11,023 nucleotides of DNA from Baffinella frigidus (Eukaryota > Cryptophyceae > Cryptomonadales > Baffinellaceae), in contig MU646306.1 in assembly GCA_026770585.1 (NCBI GenBank), positions 1,249,075 to 1,260,097 of the forward strand. Reading direction: 5' to 3'. Position 1 is the first letter of the stretch, and the number at the start of each line of letters is the position of its first letter. Positions 1 through 4,873 of the stretch are shown here, in pieces. A program made the translations under genes and the position numbers. The notes beneath the pieces were generated by a model. It had not been told where the DNA came from. It searched no databases and saw only the letters and a list, made by a program, of their open reading frames with translations.

Positions 1-395
1 CCCCCCCCCCACCTGTTGACCGTGCGAAAAGATTGAAACACCGGCAAACGTCGCTGGGACGAAACCGTCAACCTTCGCCGTGGTTGCATTCTTTTCGTGA
101 CCAAAAGATGCGCACACCACTTTAAGGGTGGACATTCTAATTCCGGCGTGAACCCAATTACGACATTCCGCACCACCCTACGGTATTGCATACAGCAGCA
201 CCCTACGGAATACCGGAATTAGGGTTACCCCGTAATTAGGGCGTCCACCCCACACAGTGGACTTGGAAGGGGGTTTGAATAACCCCTAGTCGATAAGATC
301 TAGGACCCTAAGGTAGGCAACCCGGTTCCTACGGATAAGGTACCGAAAACTCGGGCATTTCCTGCCCGAAATCTCATCGTAGCTGTGTGGCTCAC
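1..395 (-). other. Intron 11 of the NSUN2-like gene (incomplete)
   Basis: It begins with the donor GTGAGC. I see no further NSUN2 motif in it. A sense CAACAG|GTGGGG at 2-12 could be the acceptor of the next exon, but too little follows to judge. A degenerate foldback lies at 126-250. Confidence 0.5.
126..250. repeat. Degenerate foldback element
   Basis: GGGTGGAC at 126-133 pairs with GTCCACCC at 243-250. Around them, CTAATTCCGG (left) and CCGGAATTAG (right) are also inverted, and CACCCTACGG occurs twice between. The pairing is imperfect; it may be an old MITE. Confidence 0.45.
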
Positions 396-447
396 CTTGC
401 GAAAGAGCGCGACAAAGAAGCCGCCGGTGTCCTGAAGGTGGGGGTAC
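396..447 (-). CDS. NSUN2: NSUN2-like exon 11 (DTGGFF motif)
   Basis: This exon has 52 nt: one base completing Leu, then YPHLQDTGGFFVALFRK, matching HHQNTGGFFVAVLVKK at the end of the catalytic domain. The acceptor is AACCAG|GTACCC and the donor CGCAAG|GTGAGC. Later exons (the C-terminal region) lie beyond the left edge. Confidence 0.9.
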
Positions 448-3400
448 CTGGTTTAGGGTGTAGGGTTTAGGGTGTAGGGTTTAGGATTTAGGATTGAGGA
501 ACTGGAGTTTAGGGTGTAGGGTTTAGGGTTTAGGGTTTAGGGTTTAGGGTTTAGGTTTAGGGTTTAGGGCTTAGGGTTTAGGGTTTAGGGTTTAGGGTGT
601 AGGGTTTAGGGCTTTAAGGTGTAGGGCTTAGGGCTTAGGGTTTGGGGGGTACAGGCGCAGGCAGCGCTCCAGCGGCATCTTCTTGAGCTCCTTCTTCGTC
701 GGGGGCCACATGGATGGGAGGAACAGCGCGCGCCGCCGCTTCGGGACCTGCCATAGGTGTAGGGAGGCTTAGGGAGGTCGAGGGAGGTTTGCCTTCCTAC
801 ACCTCTCGTAAACGTCCCTACACCTACGCCTACACCTACACCTACAACTGGGACAGGTCAAGCTGCCATAGGTGTGGGACGGATAAGGGTTGGGGTCAAG
901 GGATGCGGGGTGTGAGTCAACCCCTGAAGGGTCCTCGTGAACCTCCCTACACCTACACCTACGAATCGGCCAGACATGAAATGTGGGGAAGAGTGAGGGA
1001 GGCGTACGGCGAGGTGTCGATCCTTGACGTTCTTCGAGCTACAACCAGACGCCGGGGAGGGGTGTCTCAAACCCCAAACCCCAAAGAGACACCCCTCCCC
1101 GGCGTTTGGCTGCCCCCCAAGGATTAAGGATTGGTGCGAGAGGTTAATAGGGCAACGGCCTGCAAATGGGGAAGTTAGGCCTACGGCATTGCCTAGGACC
1201 TCCCTACCGTAGACCGAGACTTTTTGGTCCTGGGATCCCTCGGCCTACGGTAGGAGGTCCTAGGCAATGCCGTATGCCTAACTACCCATTTTCAGGCCGT
1301 TAGCCTATGAAGGTGTTCGCCCTCATCTTGTGTGTTTGTCAAGTATGTGTGGACGTCTAGTTGGGGAAAGAGCTGGGGCATGGGAAGAGGTGAGGTATGC
1401 GCGGCACGCACCGAAGGCTTCTGGCTATTCTCCAAAGTGTATTTGTCAAGCACGTATCAGCCTACTTCACTCCGATCCACACGATTTTAGCTAAGTCAAT
1501 CAGCTTACATACGTCAACTTTTCCCTGTTTTCGTTTAGATGGACGTGGGCACCATGCCCACCATTTGACTTAAGGCGCAGGCTTTCAGGGGGAGTTGACT
1601 TTGGCGAAATGTTGTGGATTCGAGTGTACTTGCAGCAGAGCGGCCACGAACGTGTAACTGTTGTTGAAATAGAAGGGGGGGGGGCGCGAGACGCACCGAG
1701 AGCTTCTCGCTATCCTCGAAAGTGTATTTGTCACGCACGTACCCGCGTCTACATGCAGAAGCAAAGGGGTATGCGAGACACGCACCGACGACTTCTGGCT
1801 ATTCTCGAAAGTGTATTTGTCAGGCACGTATCAGCCTACTTGCAGCAGAGCGGCCAAGAACGTGTAACTGTAGTTGAAACTTCTATTTCAACTACTGAAA
1901 CTTCTATTTCAACTACTTCTATTTCGTATTTCGGTGCGAGACGCACCGAAGGCTTCTGGCTATCCGTGAAAGTGTGTTTGTCAGGCACGTATCCGCGTCT
2001 ACATGCAGAAGCAAAGGGGTATGCGAGACACGCACCGACGACTTCTGGCTGTCCTCGAAAGTAGCGAACTCGCGCAGCGCCTCATCGATCACCTTCCACG
2101 CCGTGAACCCTGCAAACCCCGCGGGGGGTTAGGACCACCTATCCCTGACGAGGGAGGTGAAACTTGCCACTCTTGTGAAACATGCAGCGGTCCCGGCGCA
2201 CCAGCACCCTCTCTGGCAACGTACTGCCGATGATCAGCCAGTTGACTTGAGGTGAAATATCCTGGCTAGCAGTCAACTAGCCCTAAGGTACAAAAAGGTA
2301 CAAGCCAGTACAAAAAGTTACTACCGTCACGTCCAAATAAGCCGTCCATCTAACATATATAGGCCACACACACAAGAATTTTCAGTGCCCCGCGGGGCCC
2401 CTCGGCGCCTCGATCACCATTCCACGCCGTGACACCCGCAGCGACCCCACATGAAACAACCAATCAATTCTAAGAACCTTCTTGCTATCACGGGGGTGGG
2501 GTGTGTGCTACAATAAAGCTGTGGCCAGGCCACGATAGCAAATTCCACTCTCATGATAGCACACACTGTGAGGCTGGGGTTTGGGGTGTGGGGTACCAGG
2601 GCCGCGCTTCAGGTCGGGGAGCATAGCGGAGGCATCGACCAGCTCCACCGGTTAAGGTGTAGGGTTTAGAGAAACCCTACACCTTCACCCCAAGAAACCC
2701 TGCACCTTGACCCCCTACACCGTAACCCCCGGTCTCTAAACCCTACACCTTAACCCCAAACCCTGAACGTACCGGGGCCGCGCTTGAGATCGGGGAGCAT
2801 AGCGGAGGCGTCGACCAGCTCCACCGCCCCGCGCGTCCTACGCAGCAGTGATGCCACAACCGCCTGTACACGCCAGGTCATAAGTGCGAATTTCAAACGC
2901 GCCGTTTCGCGCTAAAAAAGTGTTAACGTGCTACCGCCGCCTGCGGGGGCGGCGCGCCGTTCATGCAGGGCTCGGTATGCAGGGTCGGACGTTTCTGCAA
3001 GGCGTTTCTGAATGCCGGTTTTGTTCCACGACACGCCAGGAAGTCAACTTCCGGGCTCAGAAGTCAACTTCCGGGCTCTGAGCCCGGAAGCTGACTTTAT
3101 GCGTCCGTCACCCGACGCGCGCAGATCAGGCGAGGCGGGGTGAGACCTCGTCTTCGATGGGGGTGAGGGAGCAGGTGGAGTAGGCCATGACACGCGCAGA
3201 TGAAGCAATGTGCCACAAGATTTGCCACGGACAATGCCAGGAATTCAACGAAGAAGCGATGGCAAAGCGAGGAATTCAGAGAAAGCCCGGAATTCAACTT
3301 CCGGGCGCGTCACCCTCAAGCACCCACTTCAAGCGAGGCGGGGTTAGACCTCGTCTTCGATGGGGTTGAAGGAGCAGGTGGAGTAGGCCATGACGCCCCC

Positions 3401-4826
3401 CACGCGGAGCAGCGACAGCCCTCGCATCGCGATTTGCTCCTGCAACATTACACGGAAAGTCAAACGCCACTCGAGGCTTGACCGTCGTTTTTTATTATAA
3501 AATCTGCAAGTGGCCACGCCAGACTGGAGGAAGATGCAAAATGTCTTCAACCCGCCAATTTTGGCGGGTTGTACTTTTGCCAAAAGTGGCCGAGGTGGCA
3601 CCTCTGGGTGTTGAGGAAGCTGTCACGTCCACAATATTTTGAGTCCTTTTTCTGTCAGCATTGTGTCCAGGAAGGACGTGCAGAAGATTTTATGTTTTTT
3701 TTCTGTCAGCAACGTGTCCAGGAAGGACGTGCAGATGATTTGACGAGCAAAGGGTCGCGAACGGACATGATGAGCCCTTCAAAAGGACATGAAGAGTCCT
3801 GGGACCCATCACGTTTCTGTTTTTTTTTGCTCATAACTGACTTCACGGGCGTCACGTCCTGGTACAAAATCGAGGGGGGTGTTATAGGCCTTTACAAGGC
3901 TACATCTTCCTCCAGTCTGGCGTGGGGCTGCGTCAACTCGCCTTATTTGTTTCGAAATTGGTCACGTTGCATACACATCCTGGAAGCGAGCGTGAAAACT
4001 AGCATTTGAGAAAAGGCCACCCTCAGCCTCGAGTGGAGGACGGTGGGCTCACACGTTCTCGACAAATCCACATATCGATCCGGCGTATGGGGATACATGG
4101 AGCTCGCGAGGCAGGGGCACGGCAATTGATAGCACTGAAACCGTGCGACTGCGTGCACGGACGTGTGCTGTAGCCGGTGCTGCAACCACGAACCAGGTTT
4201 CCCTTATAATAAGCTTATTACAAGGGAAACCTGGTTCGTGGTTGCAGCACCGGCTACAGCACGTCTGACCCTGCATGACGAGCCCTGTGACAATCTCCGC
4301 CGCGCGGTATGGGCCGAAGCCTAACTCACAATGTGCGGCAGCGGGGGTCTGGCCAGGTGCGGAGGGTGGGGGCGAACCTGGAGCCGGATACTGTCTGAGC
4401 CTGCCTACTTGATAATGTGACGACCAACACCCGATCTCTCGAAGGGGGGGACGGACCTGGAACCAGAGAAAGAGATATATCCCCATACGTGAGGAGGCAT
4501 CGGACCCTCCCACATCAGGTTGTGTTCGTAACATATCTGATAGGGGGGGGTCGGACCAGGTCCGAGGTCCGACCCCCCCCTAATCTGATAATGCCACGAA
4601 CACAACCCGACCCCCCCCTATCTGATTATGCCACGAACACAACCCGACCCCCCCCTATCTGATAATGCCACGAACACAACCTGGAGGCGGTGGATTCGCA
4701 GACCGAAGAGCGGCGTCCACTTGTCCCACACCTGCAGAGAGAGACGAGTTGCTTTAGTCAAATGGAATAAAGCAAGTTTATCTCTCTTTCGGCTGCGTGG
4801 AGAGAGAGGGTTGCTTTGAAATGTGT

Positions 4827-4873
<47 letters not shown>

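Larger units (their letters stand above)
748..2035 (-). other. Large intron 9 of the NSUN2-like gene
   Basis: It has 1288 bp without an NSUN2 exon. It holds CCTACA-type repeats and inverted CATAGGTGT motifs (750-965), two foldbacks (1045-1109, 1147-1308), and an array of exon 9-like repeats (1401-2035). Open frames here are repeat translations. Confidence 0.6.
2110..2772 (-). other. Intron 8 of the NSUN2-like gene
   Basis: It contains truncated copies of exon 9 (2405-2435) and exon 8 (2597-2650), an inverted-repeat telomere-like element (2650-2755), a small palindrome GCCCCGCGGGGC (2387-2398), and a degenerate foldback around 2483-2570 (GCTATCACG and related inverted motifs). Confidence 0.6.
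2864..3349 (-). other. Intron 7 of the NSUN2-like gene
   Basis: It holds the truncated exon 7 copy and several CCGGAAGTTGA-type hairpins (3041-3097, 3286-3305). Nothing else was recognised in 2864-3040. Confidence 0.6.
3440..4680 (-). other. Intron 6 of the NSUN2-like gene
   Basis: It has 1241 bp without an NSUN2 exon. It contains a 412-bp inverted-terminal-repeat element (3514-3925), a 98-bp palindrome (4165-4262), and a donor-proximal tandem array (4519-4680). Open frames across it show no known motif. Confidence 0.6.

Noticed and set aside
448-652. Chromosome end or interstitial telomere scar
   Set aside because: The TTTAGGG tracts are bounded by matching splice sites inside two genes and occur in both genomic orientations according to transcription, so an intron explanation fits better.
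714-1127. 137-codon open frame on the plus strand
   Set aside because: Composed of CCTACA-type repeats (YTYTY) and a hairpin, antisense to exon 10.
4049-4534. 161-codon open frame on the minus strand
   Set aside because: It crosses a 98-bp palindrome and repeats in intron 6, has no family motif, and would interrupt the methyltransferase frame.
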